DNA from: Methanosphaerula palustris E1-9c
Lineage (GTDB): Archaea > Halobacteriota > Methanomicrobia > Methanomicrobiales > Methanospirillaceae
Assembly (NCBI RefSeq): GCF_000021965.1
Contig: NC_011832.1
Span: forward strand, 2,769,242-2,833,241
Direction: 5' to 3'
Length of the DNA stretch: 64,000 nt
Shown: one piece after another, positions 34,438 to 45,312 of the stretch
How the letters are laid out: each line of letters starts with the position of its first letter
How positions within the stretch are numbered: the first letter of the stretch is position 1
Position numbers and translations under genes: made by a program
The notes under the pieces: model-generated
The model's input: the letters and a program-made list of their open reading frames with translations, nothing else
Told to the model about the DNA's origin: nothing
The model's database searches: none

Positions 34438-35615
34438 CAGGGTTCGTCGCCCTGTAGATGGGCCATCTCGCACTCCTTTCTGTATCGATCCCGGATCTCC
34501 TTGACCTGCTCAACCCGCGGAATGCTGGAGAGGCCCGAGAGGATCACGATCACCCCGAGGTATGAGGACCGGGAGATCGGATAGTCGCCGGCCCTGACCT
34601 CCAGCCCTCCGATCGACTGGTCCATCCACCGCTGTACGGTCTGGTACCCCTTCAGAGAGATCGCAGAACTGGGTCCAGCCACCAGCACCAGCGCTTTCTC
34701 AGCCCCAGTCAGATCGCAGGGGATGGAGAGCTCCTTGTACACAGCCCTCTTGGCCAGGTCCACCACCCGTGAGGCCTTCTTGTACTGGTCATCACTCTCG
34801 ATGACGGTCGGTTTTGACTTTTGTATAATATTCGATTTGAAGAATCGGGTCAGTTGCTGATCCGGGAGTTTTTCGACCGCATAACCGATCGCACAGATCC
34901 CCATTCCAGTGATCGTATTCAGCACCTCCCCAGCATCGAGCACCGTCTGGGCTGACTCGATCCCCTGCTGATCGAGCTCGCCGGCCCGCAACAGGAGACT
35001 GATCCGACGTGCAATATTTTCGTTCAACTCTGCATAGACCCCACCCGGAGTCTCGGGTTCAAGGATCCTGGATGCGATCTGATCGGGGAGGATCCCCCGG
35101 AGGCCCTGTGAAGAGGAGGGCTGTGACATCCGAGCATGCCAGGTCTCGTTGTCAAAGAGGATCACCCCATCGACCAACCGTTCGAGCATCTCCAGATCAT
35201 CACCGGCCTTGGCCTGGATGCAGGCACCTTCCTCAAGACAGGGGAGGACCGCCAGGGCAAAGACAGGGTCAGAGAACGAACGCCGGCATTCATGGATCAG
35301 GGCGGGAGCGGCGTCCACCATCTTTCCCCCCAAACCGACACAGATCAGGACCGCATCGATCCCAGCCATATCCTCTCGCATCACCTGGGAGAGGACCTCC
35401 TCGGCGTTGACCACCCGTTCAGGCCGGGCACGTCCGACCAGAGGGAAGAACATCCGGGCCTCCTCTGGCAGGGACACCAGGGACCGGAGAAGATTGGGAT
35501 CGATATCGATGACGATCCCCTCAACACAGGGGAGACCACTCTTCCGATCATGCCGGTGAAGGGTGTCCACGATCCGGGAACCAGCCCCTCCAAGTCCGAT
35601 TGCTAATATACGCAC
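34437..35615 (-). CDS. Divergent tubulin/FtsZ-like protein
   Basis: A protein of about 392 residues. The N-terminal VRILAIGLGGAGSRIVDTL resembles the FtsZ/CetZ nucleotide-binding start, and DAVLICVGLGGKMVDAAPALI occupies the place of the tubulin signature. There the canonical GGGTGTG reads GGKMVDA, so GTP binding may be changed or lost. DGVILFDNETW and LNENIARRISLLL follow the FtsZ order of elements. GTG 35615 is chosen because GAGAGGTGG precedes it by a few bases. Coupled to the DUF2298 membrane protein. It may be a cytoskeletal or membrane-associated regulator; assignment is by resemblance only. Confidence 0.65.
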   Translation of the reverse strand: MRILAIGLGGAGSRIVDTLHRHDRKSGLPCVEGIVIDIDPNLLRSLVSLPEEARMFFPLVGRARPERVVNAEEVLSQVMREDMAGIDAVLICVGLGGKMVDAAPALIHECRRSFSDPVFALAVLPCLEEGACIQAKAGDDLEMLERLVDGVILFDNETWHARMSQPSSSQGLRGILPDQIASRILEPETPGGVYAELNENIARRISLLLRAGELDQQGIESAQTVLDAGEVLNTITGMGICAIGYAVEKLPDQQLTRFFKSNIIQKSKPTVIESDDQYKKASRVVDLAKRAVYKELSIPCDLTGAEKALVLVAGPSSAISLKGYQTVQRWMDQSIGGLEVRAGDYPISRSSYLGVIVILSGLSSIPRVEQVKEIRDRYRKECEMAHLQGDEP

Positions 35616-35720
35616 CAGTTGCCACCTCTCGTACTGCAACTGTATGATCGTTGTAAGGCATATGTCCATCGAAAGAAGACCGCATAAGGGGCAGCAAAAA
35701 AGGGGAGGGACCGGAGAATC

Positions 35721-36944
35721 TCAACCAAAGATCTTCTTGGATCCCTGCAGTGCGTCCACTGCCGGGAGCACTTTCCCAGTCAGGAACTCAATACAGGCCC
35801 CGCCACCGGTCGAGATATGAGTGAACTGATGCTCTAGCCCCATCTTCTCGATCACGGCCGCGGTATGCCCTCCACCACAGACCGAGAACTCAACTGACGC
35901 CGCCGCTTTCAGCAGGGCCTGGGTGCCGATGGCGAACTCGGGCTCCTCGAAGACCCCGGCGGGGCCGTTGAAAACGACTGTACCTGCACTGCCGATCTCG
36001 GCGGTCAGGGCGGTGATCGCCTCCAATCCGAGATCCAGGATCGGTGTCTCCTCGGGAATTGCAGAGACCGGATACTCGACACGCTTCCCCTGCTCCCTGA
36101 CCGCTACATGGGTCGGGAGAACGATCCGATCGGCGAACCCGGCGAGCAGTTCCCTGGCGATCTCGATCTGTTTCGTATACTTGAGCTGCTGGATGAGCTG
36201 CAACGACGGGGTGCCGATCGAGAGGCCGGCCGCCGCCAGAAAGACGTTGGCCACAACTCCGATCACGATCACCCTGTCGGCAATTCCGTTTTCAAGCACA
36301 TGCTTGGCAACATCGACTGAGTCATCCACCTTTGTCCCCCCAAGCACCATCACCACTGGGCGCGGGGCTCCGTGAAAGACCCTTGAAAGGGTCGACACCT
36401 CCTTCTCCATCAACAGACCAGCGGCCGATCGCATCATCATCGGAAGACCGACGACCGTCGGCTGGGAGCGGTGAGCAGTCCCAAACGCATCATTGACGAA
36501 GAAGTCCGCCATCCCGGAGAGGTTCTTGACGATATGTGTCTTCGCAGCATCCTCCGCCGGCAGGATAAGGTTCTCCTCAGCATTGAACCGGACATTCTCG
36601 AGCATCAGCACGTCCCCATCCCGCATCGCCGCGATCGCATCCCGGGCACACTGGCCGAAGATATCGTTCACATAGATGACTGGACGGTGAAGCAGATGCT
36701 CCAGTTTTTTGGCATGCATCTCGAGGGTCGTGAAATCCTTCTTCCCCGGCCTTGACTGGTGGGTGATGATCACCACCCGACTCTTTTTGAGCGCCTCGAT
36801 CGTCGGGATATGCTCCCGGAACCGTTTATCGTCGAGGATCTGATTCGAGGTCGGATCGATCGGCGAGTTGAGGTCAAGGCGGAGAAGGACCACCCTCCCT
36901 GAGCAGCCGAGTGAGGCGAGTGTACCGATCTCCGTACTGATCAC
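35721..36944 (-). CDS. pgk: Phosphoglycerate kinase
   Basis: A 407-residue glycolytic/gluconeogenic kinase. Landmarks are LLRLDLNSPID (substrate loop), VIITHQSRPGKKDFTTLE, LENVRFNAEE, VVMVLGGTKVDDS, and the nucleotide-binding VFNGPAGVFE and VCGGGHTAAVIE. The GTG start overlaps the stop of atpD by 4 bases (GTGA), placing pgk at the end of the A-ATPase operon. Confidence 0.97.
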   Translation of the reverse strand: MISTEIGTLASLGCSGRVVLLRLDLNSPIDPTSNQILDDKRFREHIPTIEALKKSRVVIITHQSRPGKKDFTTLEMHAKKLEHLLHRPVIYVNDIFGQCARDAIAAMRDGDVLMLENVRFNAEENLILPAEDAAKTHIVKNLSGMADFFVNDAFGTAHRSQPTVVGLPMMMRSAAGLLMEKEVSTLSRVFHGAPRPVVMVLGGTKVDDSVDVAKHVLENGIADRVIVIGVVANVFLAAAGLSIGTPSLQLIQQLKYTKQIEIARELLAGFADRIVLPTHVAVREQGKRVEYPVSAIPEETPILDLGLEAITALTAEIGSAGTVVFNGPAGVFEEPEFAIGTQALLKAAASVEFSVCGGGHTAAVIEKMGLEHQFTHISTGGGACIEFLTGKVLPAVDALQGSKKIFG

Positions 36945-37582
36945 CCGTTCGCCTTTGCCATGCTCCGGGCCTTGATCTTCTTGAGCCTGAAGAGCTCTTC
37001 GCGCTCCATCTCATCGAGCCGCATCTTGATGAAGTCTCTGGCTGCCTTCTGTTCAGGGATCACCTTGAACTCGAGCGCGTTGACCCGTCGTTTGGTCTTC
37101 TCGATCTCCTCAAGCAGCCGCTTCATCGTCGTCTCGATCTCGGCACTCTTCACGATCGACTCCACCAGATCCTCAAAGGACGTGGCGGTGTCATCGATCG
37201 TCGAATTGGTGCCGAGCACCCCGTATCCGCGGTCGATCATCCGCTTCTTCACCGAGGTGGAGGTGATCTGGGGGACCACGACCCCCATGATATTCTTGCT
37301 CTTCAGCGTGATCATCGGAACCTGCTGGACAGAGAACGCAGCGGCCTTCACCCCAAGAGAACCCTCAACAGTGTTGGCGACCGCCATCATCTCAACGGCC
37401 TTGGCATAGTTCGTATTCAGCTGGCTCCGCGTGGTCTTTGCCTCCTCAAGCACCTTGAAGAACTCGAGGATCAGCCCATCGCGCTTCATCTTCAGGATCT
37501 TATACCCGCGTTCAGAGAGTTTGATCCGCCGTTTCAGGCCGATAAGTTCTGAACGGGTGGGTTTGATATCTCGAAGAGCCAT
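36941..37582 (-). CDS. atpD: A-type ATP synthase subunit D
   Basis: A 213-residue central-stalk subunit, largely coiled-coil, with MALRDIKPTRSELIGLKRRIKLSERGYKILKMKRDGL at the N-terminus and long helices at both ends. It rotates inside the A3B3 head. Last ATPase gene of the operon, 7 bases after atpB. Confidence 0.96.
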   Translation of the reverse strand: MALRDIKPTRSELIGLKRRIKLSERGYKILKMKRDGLILEFFKVLEEAKTTRSQLNTNYAKAVEMMAVANTVEGSLGVKAAAFSVQQVPMITLKSKNIMGVVVPQITSTSVKKRMIDRGYGVLGTNSTIDDTATSFEDLVESIVKSAEIETTMKRLLEEIEKTKRRVNALEFKVIPEQKAARDFIKMRLDEMEREELFRLKKIKARSMAKANG

Positions 37583-37589
37583 GGGCCAT

Positions 37590-38984
37590 TCACCTCTTCT
37601 GCGCAGCGCCTGCGTTCTTGAACTGAGGGTGGTACTTCGCGATCAGGTCACGGTCGATACGGGTCAACTGTTCCACTGGCAACGATGAGAGCAACTCCCA
37701 GCCGAGGTCGAGGGTATCAGCGATCGTCCGGTCCTCGTCAAAGCCCTGCCTGACGAACCGGTTTTCGAAGAGATCCGCGAACTCGAGGAAGGTCCGGTCA
37801 CGCTCAGAGAGCGCATCCTTTCCAACGATGGCCACCAGACCACGGAGATCGTTTCCTTCTGCATAGGCGGCATACATCTGGTCAGAGACCTTCTTGTGAT
37901 CCTCACGGGTATGCCCCTTGCCGATACCAAGGTTCATCAACCGGGAAAGGGATGGCAGCACATTGATAGGCGGATATATCCCCTTCCTGTGCAGTTCACG
38001 AGAGATGACGATCTGACCTTCAGTGATGTACCCGGTCAGGTCAGCGATCGGATGCGTGATATCATCACCCGGCATCGTAAGGATCGGAATCTGAGTGACC
38101 GAGCCCTTCTGTCCCTTGATGATCCCAGCCCGTTCATACAGGGACGCGAGATCGGTGTACATGTACCCCGGATACCCACGTCTGCCTGGCACCTCTTCAC
38201 GAGCTGCCCCGATCTGACGGAGCGCCTCACAGTAGTTGGTCATATCAGTCAGGATCACCAGCACGTGCATACCAAGCTCAAAGGCCAGGTACTCTGCCGT
38301 GGTGAGAGCCAGACGCGGCGTGATGATCCGCTCGACTGCCGGGTCGTCAGCCAGATTGAGGAAGACAACGGCGCGCTCCAGCGCGCCGGTCCGCTCAAAG
38401 TCCTGCATGAAGTAGTTGGCCTCTTCCTGGGTGATACCCATCGCGGCAAAAACAACTGCAAACTCCTCGGTCGAACCGGGAACCTTAGCCTGTCGTGCGA
38501 TCTGCAGCGCCACATTGTTGTGTGGCAGCCCTGCCCCCGAGAAGATCGGGAGCTTCTGACCCCGAACCAGGGTGTTGGTCCCATCGATCGTCGAGATACC
38601 GGTCTCAATGAAATCCGACGGTGATGCCCGTGCATATGGATTGATCGCAGCGCCGGTGATGTCGAGCCGTTTCTCAGGGACGATCTCAGGACCGCCATCG
38701 ATCGGCTTACCGCTGCCGGAGAGGATACGCCCGAGCATATCTCTGCCGACCGGCATCTTGATCGTTTCGCCGGTGAACCGGACCCCAGAGTCCTTGCCGA
38801 TACCGGTGGTCGTCTCAAAGACCTGGACCACGACGAGGTCATCACTGGTGTCCAGCACCTGACCCCGCTTGATCGTTCCGTCGTAGAGCACGATGTTGAC
38901 CAGTTCTTCATAGCCGATCGGCTCTGTCTTTTCGATGAAGACCAGAGGTCCGGCTATCTTGTTAATTGTCCGATACTCCTTCAT
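37590..38984 (-). CDS. atpB: A-type ATP synthase subunit B
   Basis: A 464-residue non-catalytic nucleotide-binding subunit of the A1 head. It has no true Walker A; the P-loop position reads [10 protein letters not shown], as usual for the family. [20 protein letters not shown] and [17 protein letters not shown] are family blocks. Start overlaps atpA by ATGA. Confidence 0.97.
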
Positions 38985-40747
38985 GCTCCAGCCCTCAGTG
39001 CATTGAATTCTGCTTCCATATCCTTGAGGATCTTCTCAAGCAGAGGTTCGTAGTCTGCCGTGAATTTGACCTGTGACAGTTCGTTCTTGGACTTGACTGC
39101 AATGATCTGCTGTGGAGAGACCCCGACGGTCTGTGCTGCGTACGAAAGGTCTGAGAAGGTCTTGATCGACTTCAGCATATCATACTGCTTCTTCATCGAA
39201 CAGAAGGTGTCGACTGCGTCGTAAGCGTTCTGCTGCAGGAAGATCTCCCTGATCATCCTGGCCACCTCGATCGTGATCTGCTCTGCCTCTGGCAGTGCAT
39301 CAGACCCAACCAACTGCACGATCTCCTGAAGCTCAGCCTCCTTCTGCAGGATCTCCATCGCCCACGACCGGATCTTATTCCATTCAGGAGAGACTTCGCG
39401 GTCATACCAGTCATGGAGGGTGTCCAGGTACAGGGAGTACGAATCCAGCCAGTTGATCGCCGGGAAGTGACGCCGCTGCGAGAGCTTGGCATCCAGTGCC
39501 CAGAAGACCTTGACGATACGGAGAGTGTTCTGCGTCACCGGCTCGGAGAAGTCGCCGCCAGGCGGCGAAACCGCACCGATCACAGAGACCGAACCCTCCT
39601 GACCGTTCAGGGTCTTGACCAGCCCTGCACGCTCATAGAACTCTGAAAGGCGGGCTGCAAGGTATGCAGGGTATCCCTCCTCACCAGGCATCTCTTCAAG
39701 TCTGGATGAGATCTCACGCATCGCCTCTGCCCAGCGGGAGGTCGAGTCTGCCATCAGGGAGACATCGTAGCCCATATCCCGGAAGTACTCGGCAATCGTG
39801 ATCCCGGTGTACACCGATGCCTCACGGGCCGCAACTGGCATGTTCGAGGTGTTGGCGATCAAGATCGTCCGCTCCATCAGCGGCTTTCCAGTCTTTGGAT
39901 CCTCAAGTTCTGGGAACTCAGTCAACACCTCGGTCATCTCGTTGCCACGCTCGCCGCAGCCGATGTAGACGACTATCTCTGCGTCACTCCACTTGGCCAG
40001 CTGCTGCTGCGTGACCGTCTTACCGGAACCAAAGGGACCGGGGATGGCTGCAGTGCCACCTTTTGCGATCGGGAAGAGCCCGTCGAGGATTCGCTGACCG
40101 GTGATCAACGGGATCGTCGGGTTCATCTTCTCTGCGACAGGCCGCGGGATCCGGACAGGCCAGCGCTGCATCATCGTCAGTTCGGCACCGTTGTCGAGGA
40201 CACAGACGACCTCTTCGACGGTGAAGGTGCCGGGGGTGATCGTCGTGATCACACCCGCCTTCGTGTTCGGCGGAACCATGATCTTATGGACGATGTTCGT
40301 CTCCTGGACCTCGCCGATGATCGCGCCCGGAGAGACCTGGTCGCCGACCCTGGCCAGTGGTTTGAACTCCCACTTCTTCTCTCTGCTGATACCCGGGGCA
40401 CTGACCCCGCGCTCGATGAAGTTACCCATCTTGTCCATCAGGACTTCGAGGGGGCGCTGAATTCCATCATAGATCGAGGTCAGCAGACCGGGTCCGAGTT
40501 CAACAGCCAGGGAGAGACCGGTGTTGCTGACCGGCTCACCGGGCTTGATCCCTGAGGTGTTCTCGTACACCTGGATGATCGTGTTGTTCCCTTCGATCTT
40601 GATGACCTCGCCCATCAGTTCTTCGTTCCCGACCTTCACCACATCATACATATGTGCATCAAGGTCGACCGCAGTCACCACAGGTCCTGCGATACGCTTG
40701 AGAACGCCTTTTCCTTCGATTTTTCCTTCTTTAGCCTTTACTTCCAC
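38981..40747 (-). CDS. atpA: A-type ATP synthase catalytic subunit A
   Basis: A 588-residue catalytic subunit with Walker [12 protein letters not shown], Walker B region [19 protein letters not shown], and the non-homologous insert typical of A/V-type A subunits. No intein interrupts the P-loop. Overlaps atpF by 10 bases. Confidence 0.98.
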
Positions 40748-41040
40748 AGATCAACACCCACCGATCGTTTTATCTTCTCTCGTAAGGACATGTCACCCTC
40801 GGAGCCGCCGATGGCGATCACCGTGGGCCTGACCGAGTTCTCAAGCGTGCTTTGGAGACGGCGGGGAAGCCGTTCCATATCCGTGCTGTTCAGCACGAGA
40901 ATCCCCACCTCGGGGTCCTGGAGCACACTGGTGATATGTTCATGCAGCCTCTCGTCATCAGTCGCCGCATAGGTCTTTCTGATGCCGGCGAGCCGAAAAC
41001 CGAGGATAAATTCACTGTTCCCTATCACTGCGATTTCCAT
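40738..41040 (-). CDS. atpF: A-type ATP synthase subunit F
   Basis: A 100-residue central-stalk subunit, with the compact alpha/beta start [20 protein letters not shown] and the [16 protein letters not shown] helix. The gene begins at the last base of atpC. Confidence 0.94.
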
Positions 41041-42095
41041 CAGATCACCAGGTACTCCATTATCCGTTCACCCGAAAGGTTCGACTCCTTACCTCGGGCG
41101 AGGGCCCGAAGGTTGAACACCTCGTACTTCTTCTTCTCAAGGTAGACCAGGATCGGTGCAACGGAGAATGGATACCGCTTAGACATCCGGTCCATCTGCT
41201 CAAGTTTGATCCTGGTCAGCACATTCTCGATCTCATGGATCGGCAGTCCCTCACGGAATGTCTCCAGTGCATCGATCAACGACTGAAGATGCGTCCGCTT
41301 CTTCAGCGCATCGATCAATTCATCATTGGAATCCACTGCTCCGAGGCGTGCCAGCTCGTCGAGCGAGAAGTCACCGCCGGGGATCATCAGTTCTCTGACA
41401 TCCTCGGGCATACCACCCGCCCGAAGTCGAAAGAGCGACTGAAAGTTCCGGGTATCGATCTCGAGCTGCAGGTACTGGAGGAACTCCCTTCCTCCTTTAA
41501 TACCACCCCTGGCCACAGCGATCAGGTCGACATAGTACTTCTTGTATAACTCATTTTCAAGCCGTGCAAATGACCCGCTCTCGATGACCCTGCCGTACTC
41601 CTGTTCAAGCACTGGATAGAGACGCCATCCTTTCAGCAATTCCACGATCCGGTCGGGTGACTCTTCGGCCAGCAGCCGGTCGAGGAAGATCTTGTCCAGT
41701 TCGCCAGCAGGGATCACAACCTCCTTGATCTTGTTGACCGAGAAGCCCTGCTGTTTGCCACGGAGGATGATCAGCACGTTTCCGATATCCCAGCTTCGGA
41801 GATAGTTCGCCGTGAACTGCATCAGCGAGCCCTGGGTGATCCCAAGCACACTCTGATTCTCCTTGGCAAGGTTCCAGGAGAGTGCGATCTCGATCAGATC
41901 GATGCCGTGAAACACGCCACCGAGTTCGTCGATCTCAGGCTTGTATTCTGACTCTCCGATAAACCGTGCGATCTCCGGAAGGGACATGTTCTGCATCCTC
42001 AGGTAATCTTCCTTTGGAAGCAGTTTCGCCTTCCGTACACGCAGCCGCGTGGAGGTATAGATATAGGGAGCCGGCCCCGACGTTACCTCTGTCAT
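41040..42095 (-). CDS. atpC: A-type ATP synthase subunit C
   Basis: A 351-residue all-helical socket protein (V-type subunit d homologue) that joins the central stalk to the K ring. Recognisable from [29 protein letters not shown] and the [28 protein letters not shown] ending. Confidence 0.94.
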
Positions 42096-42107
42096 CGGCC
42101 ACTCCCC

Positions 42108-42683
42108 TTATCCGAACAGGATATCAGACGCATTTTTCAGCCCTGATTCCCAGACTCTGTCAAGGAATGTCCTGTAACTATAGTCGACCTGCAACAGACC
42201 GTCCCTGCTCTCTGCGATGATGCCTCCGTCGATATCGACAGGACTGCCCGCCACAAATCCAGGGTACGAACCCTCCTTGAGGAGTGTCTGTACCATAGGG
42301 AGGTCACGTGCGCTGGCATGGATCATACCTTCGCCGATCTCTGCCCGAGCCTGTTGGAGAAGGGACGACAGTGCAGCACGGTGGAAGTCGGGGGATGCAC
42401 CCCGGACCTCCAGAAGAACGGCTGCATAGACCTGATCGAGCAGTGATTTCTCTGCATTCAACTGCGACCGCTTCACAAGAAGATTGGCGGCAGAGACTTC
42501 CTGATTGATAATCCGGGCTTCCTGCCGCGCCACATCCTCGTCGACTGCGGTCTTGATCTGGTCTGATTTGACATTGGCAGCCGCAAGAACCTGGGCCACT
42601 TCAGTCTCTGACTCTTTTCTGATCGCCTCTGCCTCTTTCCGGCCCTTCTCTGTTATCTCATCGATGACCGCTTCGAGTCCCAT
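42108..42683 (-). CDS. atpE: A-type ATP synthase subunit E
   Basis: A 191-residue peripheral-stalk subunit: an N-terminal coiled coil ([25 protein letters not shown]) and a small C-terminal domain ending in [22 protein letters not shown]. Pairs with subunit H. Confidence 0.93.
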
Positions 42684-42694
42684 GATCGATGCTC

Positions 42695-42976
42695 CTACTG
42701 GAATAACAGCAGCAGTGATACCACGAGACCAAAGATAACGATTGTCTCCGGGATGACCGTGAAGAGCAGTGCAAGACCGAACATGTCCTTGTTCTCTGCG
42801 GTCGCGCCCATTGCTGCCGCACCGATACCCATCTCACCGAGACCGGTACCGATACCGGCAAGCCCAACGGCGAGACCGGCACCGACTGCCTTCATTCCCA
42901 ACTGCGATGCCTTGACCATTTCGATAGTCATTACTGCTGTTCCTACTGCTGCTGCTGGATCTGTTGTTACTACCAT
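42695..42976 (-). CDS. atpK: A-type ATP synthase rotor subunit K
   Basis: A 93-residue proteolipid with a Gly/Ala-rich first transmembrane helix ([22 protein letters not shown]) and a second helix holding the ion-binding Glu in [14 protein letters not shown]. One hairpin, as in most methanogens, not the multiplied forms seen in a few. Too few residues can be judged to decide between sodium and proton coupling. Confidence 0.95.
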
Positions 42977-42978
42977 GT

Positions 42979-44946
42979 TTAATCCTCCGTAAATCTTCTT
43001 TTCATCCCGAATGGGTTGTACTTTTTGCCTCCACCTTTATAGAATTTGGTGAAGAATTCGACGTAATGCAAACGAATTGAGTTTAAGCCGCCGCCAAGGA
43101 TACCCAGGGCGATATTCAATATGTGACCCAACAAAAAGACCACAATACCGACGATGATCAGAACCACACCAACTACACTGAGTGACTTTAACTGTGGTTC
43201 GATGATCAGTCCGATTGAAATATAATTGACCACCATTGCGATGGCAACCGATGAGAGCCCGACTGCGGTCAGACGAGTATATGAGAGCACGTGCGAGATG
43301 ATCGTCGGTAACTCCATCAGATCGAGCAGGGACTCCTGTCCGATCGCGACGATACCATAGAGGATCATCAGTGCACCGATGAGCCCTGCCGGATTCAGAC
43401 CCAAAAGAACCTGTCCCAGGCCACTCAGATCGGGCATCAGCGGAATCGGGAACATCGACCAGATCATAAGCACAATGCCCCACATGACCGCAAGCCATCC
43501 TGTCTGGGCGATGATCGCCTTGTTTCTGTGTTTGCCGTGGTCCATGTTCCCATGGTTCACAATAGAGATCCCGCGCCCAAGTGTGATATGAATCAACCCG
43601 ATCCAGACTGCCAGGACCAGCAACGGTACCGCTGCAGGCCCTTCGCCGCCGGTCGTCCCGATCTGGAGAGCACGGCTGAAAGTGATTGAGTGCCATGGGA
43701 GTTCAAACCCTAAGAATTCGCTGTTCAACAGACCAAAACCGATCGATATGACACAGGAATTCCTGAATACATCGAGGAGTTGTCTTCCACCCTCTCCCTT
43801 CAGAACCTTCCGAAGGGCATAACTGATTATCAGCAGGATCAGCCCGTACCCGACATCTCCCAGGATCATACCAAAGAAGAGGGGGAAGACGATCGCCATC
43901 ATCAGCGTCGGATCGATCTCGCGGTAATCCGGGCGTGCGTAGACATCCATCAACAGTTCGGTCGGGTGTGCAAACGATGGATTGTTATACTTCACCGGCA
44001 CGGAGTCCTTCTCAGGGTCCACCGGGAGTTCCTCAATATAGACGCTGCCACGGGTGACCTGCACCAGTCCTGAGGTGAGGGCGTCGACCTTATCAGAAGG
44101 AACCCAGCCCTCCGCCACAAACGTCTTCTCTGTTGTCGCAAACCGCAGCGGTGCCTCTGCACGCTCGACGTCTGCAGAGAGCATCTCGTCACAGGCCTGC
44201 AAGAATGTGGCATGCTGTGCTTTGAGGCTCTCAATCTGATGGTCGATCGTGCTGATCTGACTCTGCAGCGAAGTTATCTCCTGCGTGTACCGCGATGCTG
44301 CCTCAGTGGGGGCTCCTTCATCAGTCGGGATCTTCACCGGCTGGAACCCTGCATCCGCAAGCAGCCGCTCTGTCTCCTCCTTATGGGCTATCTCGACAAA
44401 GACCACAATAAAGTGCTCGCCCTTCTTCCCGGTCAGGTATTTCTCATGGGGAAACGGGATCTCAATATCCTCTCCAATATACCCGGCAATCGGGGCAATC
44501 ACGGTGTAACCGCGGTACAGATCGAGGTCCAGGGGAACATTCGTAAACGGAATCAGTTCAGCGACCCGTTGTTCCCGCTCCTTAAACTGTGCATCCAAGG
44601 AGTTTCGCTTCGCGACCAGCCCTTCTGCCTTCTCCTCGATCGCGGGAAGATCCCGGGCGATCTGGCTTCTGATCGTTGCAGTCGAGACCTTCTGAACCTC
44701 ATCACCCTCGTCGAGGCCAATATGGACCGCGTTCTGCGCTGCCCGAAGTCGGATCAACTCACTTGAGGCCTCGGTCGCACCTGCAAGGGGCATCCCGATC
44801 TTAAATCCCTCATATTCAGGAGCAGCCTGGTCGACAAAGTCCTCGATATGGAAGAGATCATGCCTGTACAGTTCTGCGACGATCGTCCCCATCTGCTCCT
44901 TCGCACCAACGACAAGCAGACGGCTCATCGATCTAGGCCTTAACAT
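42979..44946 (-). CDS. atpI: A-type ATP synthase subunit I (a-subunit)
   Basis: A protein of about 655 residues with a cytoplasmic N-terminal half (peripheral-stalk anchor) and about seven transmembrane helices from residue 370 on, which form the ion half-channels. The start at 44946 (MLRPRSMSRLLVVGAKEQ) matches the family N-terminus ML-x-P-x-x-M-x-R and overlaps the end of atpH; an in-frame ATG at 44928 is an alternative. Confidence 0.94.
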   Translation of the reverse strand: MLRPRSMSRLLVVGAKEQMGTIVAELYRHDLFHIEDFVDQAAPEYEGFKIGMPLAGATEASSELIRLRAAQNAVHIGLDEGDEVQKVSTATIRSQIARDLPAIEEKAEGLVAKRNSLDAQFKEREQRVAELIPFTNVPLDLDLYRGYTVIAPIAGYIGEDIEIPFPHEKYLTGKKGEHFIVVFVEIAHKEETERLLADAGFQPVKIPTDEGAPTEAASRYTQEITSLQSQISTIDHQIESLKAQHATFLQACDEMLSADVERAEAPLRFATTEKTFVAEGWVPSDKVDALTSGLVQVTRGSVYIEELPVDPEKDSVPVKYNNPSFAHPTELLMDVYARPDYREIDPTLMMAIVFPLFFGMILGDVGYGLILLIISYALRKVLKGEGGRQLLDVFRNSCVISIGFGLLNSEFLGFELPWHSITFSRALQIGTTGGEGPAAVPLLVLAVWIGLIHITLGRGISIVNHGNMDHGKHRNKAIIAQTGWLAVMWGIVLMIWSMFPIPLMPDLSGLGQVLLGLNPAGLIGALMILYGIVAIGQESLLDLMELPTIISHVLSYTRLTAVGLSSVAIAMVVNYISIGLIIEPQLKSLSVVGVVLIIVGIVVFLLGHILNIALGILGGGLNSIRLHYVEFFTKFYKGGGKKYNPFGMKRRFTED

Positions 44947-45262
44947 GCACCTGCTCCTTGAACCTCGATACAAGCAATGAAACAGCCTGATCAAGGTTTT
45001 TCTGCCCCTTTGCTGTCAATTGGGCAGCGCGTGCATCACCCTCCCTTATGATCGCGGCATGTCTCTTCTTTGCTTCGGTATGCGCATCGACAAGCCTCTT
45101 CTTCCTGTACTCTTCGGCATTAAGGGTAGCCTTGGTAATCAGATTATCGGCCTCCAGCTCTGCATTGGAGAGATTGCGCTTCCTCTCAGCCTGTGCTTCA
45201 CTTATCAGTGTACGATAGTCATCTTCAGTCTTCTTAATGCTCTTAAGAACATCTATTTTCAT
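44933..45262 (-). CDS. atpH: A-type ATP synthase subunit H
   Basis: A 109-residue, Lys/Glu/Ala-rich coiled-coil peripheral-stalk subunit that pairs with E. First gene of the nine-gene ATPase operon. GAGGAGG lies a few bases before the ATG. Confidence 0.9.
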   Translation of the reverse strand: MKIDVLKSIKKTEDDYRTLISEAQAERKRNLSNAELEADNLITKATLNAEEYRKKRLVDAHTEAKKRHAAIIREGDARAAQLTAKGQKNLDQAVSLLVSRFKEQVHVKA

Positions 45263-45267
45263 CCATC

Positions 45268-45312
45268 CCTCCTCTTATGAGTACTGTATATAGCGAAAAT
45301 TATCTTTATAAT
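45268..45312 (-). promoter_or_regulatory. Promoter and ribosome site of the A-ATPase operon
   Basis: Reading leftward: ATTATAAA at 45305-45312, TATATA at 45287-45292, then GAGGAGG at 45268-45274 before the atpH ATG at 45262. Either AT element could be the TATA box. Confidence 0.5.
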
